DNA of 64,000 nucleotides, from positions 1 through 64,000 of the forward strand of contig NZ_QTJU01000008.1 in assembly GCF_003412455.1 (NCBI RefSeq), in the 5' to 3' direction. Every line of letters starts with the position of its first letter. Within the stretch, counting starts at the first letter, position 1. The notes under the pieces are model-generated. The model had not been told where the DNA came from, did not search any database, and saw only the letters and a list, made by a program, of their open reading frames with translations. The stretch comes from Deminuibacter soli. Its GTDB lineage: Bacteria; Bacteroidota; Bacteroidia; Chitinophagales; Chitinophagaceae. The translations under genes and the position numbers were made by a program. Positions 63,502-64,000 of the stretch are shown one piece after another.

Positions 63502-64000
63502 TCAGAGCCTGATGGTGCCGAGTTTATAAAACTCCAGCACTTTTAGCCGGAAAATATATTCGTAATGTGCAGATGCCATATTAATACGCGCCTTGCTCAG
63601 GTTATTGAGCGCAGTAAGATAATCCAGCGTTGATGACATACCGATATCGTATCTTTTTTTAGACAGTTCGTATGCATATTCTGAATATTCATTGGCCTTT
63701 TTGTTGGCGTTGTATTTCTGGATACCTGTTACCGCATTGCTGTAGGCGGTATAAATATCCTGTTGCAGTTTCTGGTTCGCCTGTTCCTGCGTAAGTTTCA
63801 GGTTTTCTACATTCAGCTTTGCTTTCTGGTAGTTGGTGCGCAACTGGCGGTTGCGCAGAATAGGAATACTGATGGACAAACCGATGGCCTCGGTTAAGTT
63901 GATATCACCAATTTGTTTGAAATAAGGTGTTTTGTGGTAATTATACGCGAAACCGGGTGTAAGCGCATAATAATTCGCACCATTTACGGGCACTACGGCT
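63502..64000 (-). CDS. TolC-family outer-membrane efflux protein, partial
   Basis: C-terminal 165 residues or so; the frame stays open to the window edge, so the start is outside. It shows the repeat typical of the family: TEAIGLSISIPILRNRQLRT, a long alpha-hairpin (KLTQEQANQKLQQDIYTAYSNA) and KKRYDIGMSSTLDYLTALNN. Forms the trimeric exit duct for the adaptor encoded 35 bp downstream. Confidence 0.88.
   Translation of the reverse strand, partial: AVVPVNGANYYALTPGFAYNYHKTPYFKQIGDINLTEAIGLSISIPILRNRQLRTNYQKAKLNVENLKLTQEQANQKLQQDIYTAYSNAVTGIQKYNANKKANEYSEYAYELSKKRYDIGMSSTLDYLTALNNLSKARINMASAHYEYIFRLKVLEFYKLGTIRL

Overview
The window reads as a chromosomal segment of a gliding-type Bacteroidota, most likely family Chitinophagaceae (inference). 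The grounds are a complete type IX secretion core (gldK-gldL-gldM-gldN) plus porT and a RemB-like barrel, a TonB-dependent receptor with a carboxypeptidase-regulatory-like N-terminus, DUF4271, a MoxR/DUF58/VWA operon and many lipoprotein signals. Shine-Dalgarno sequences are nearly absent, and TAnnTTTG-type -7 promoter elements recur, several of them 19-20 nt downstream of a TTG. I see no rRNA, tRNA, CRISPR array, transposase or prophage.

Left part (1-8.3 kb): a TPR-containing sensor kinase and response regulator, then a tight same-strand run of mostly unrecognised genes. The run holds two small Cys/His proteins, an unknown 164-aa protein, a DUF4407 membrane coiled-coil protein, a second DUF4407-like protein split by a -1 frameshift, a J-domain/membrane/transglutaminase-like fusion and a four-helix membrane protein. 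This is the best candidate for an undescribed system in the window. A 14-bp perfect inverted repeat overlaps its putative promoter and first codons.

Middle-left (8.3-31.5 kb): a Tat-exported metallophosphoesterase and a GDPD-alkaline phosphatase fusion; a five-gene minus-strand operon ytxH-like / holin-like / unknown / tamB / tamL for envelope assembly; an AI-2E-family permease, an Fsr-like MFS exporter, a class III aminotransferase, a gamma-carbonic anhydrase, two small proteins, rsgA, a GH43-ricin lipoprotein and the moxR-DUF58-batD-batA operon.

Middle-right (31.5-49.6 kb): ubiE/menG-porT, a RemB/Wzi-like barrel, pyrC, a MutS-like ATPase lacking the mismatch-recognition domains, comM/yifB, an ABC exporter, a TonB receptor, an ECF sigma factor with a membrane-anchored barrel protein that may be its anti-sigma partner, a lipoprotein and uvrC.

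Right part (49.6-64 kb): gldKLMN in one minus-strand run, a DUF255 thioredoxin-fold protein, hemD with DUF4271, hemW, gpsA with a possible 37-aa membrane protein, and an RND efflux adaptor with a TolC-family gene cut by the window edge. Rho-independent hairpins separate many of the units, and two intergenic regions share a 33-bp dispersed repeat in opposite orientation.
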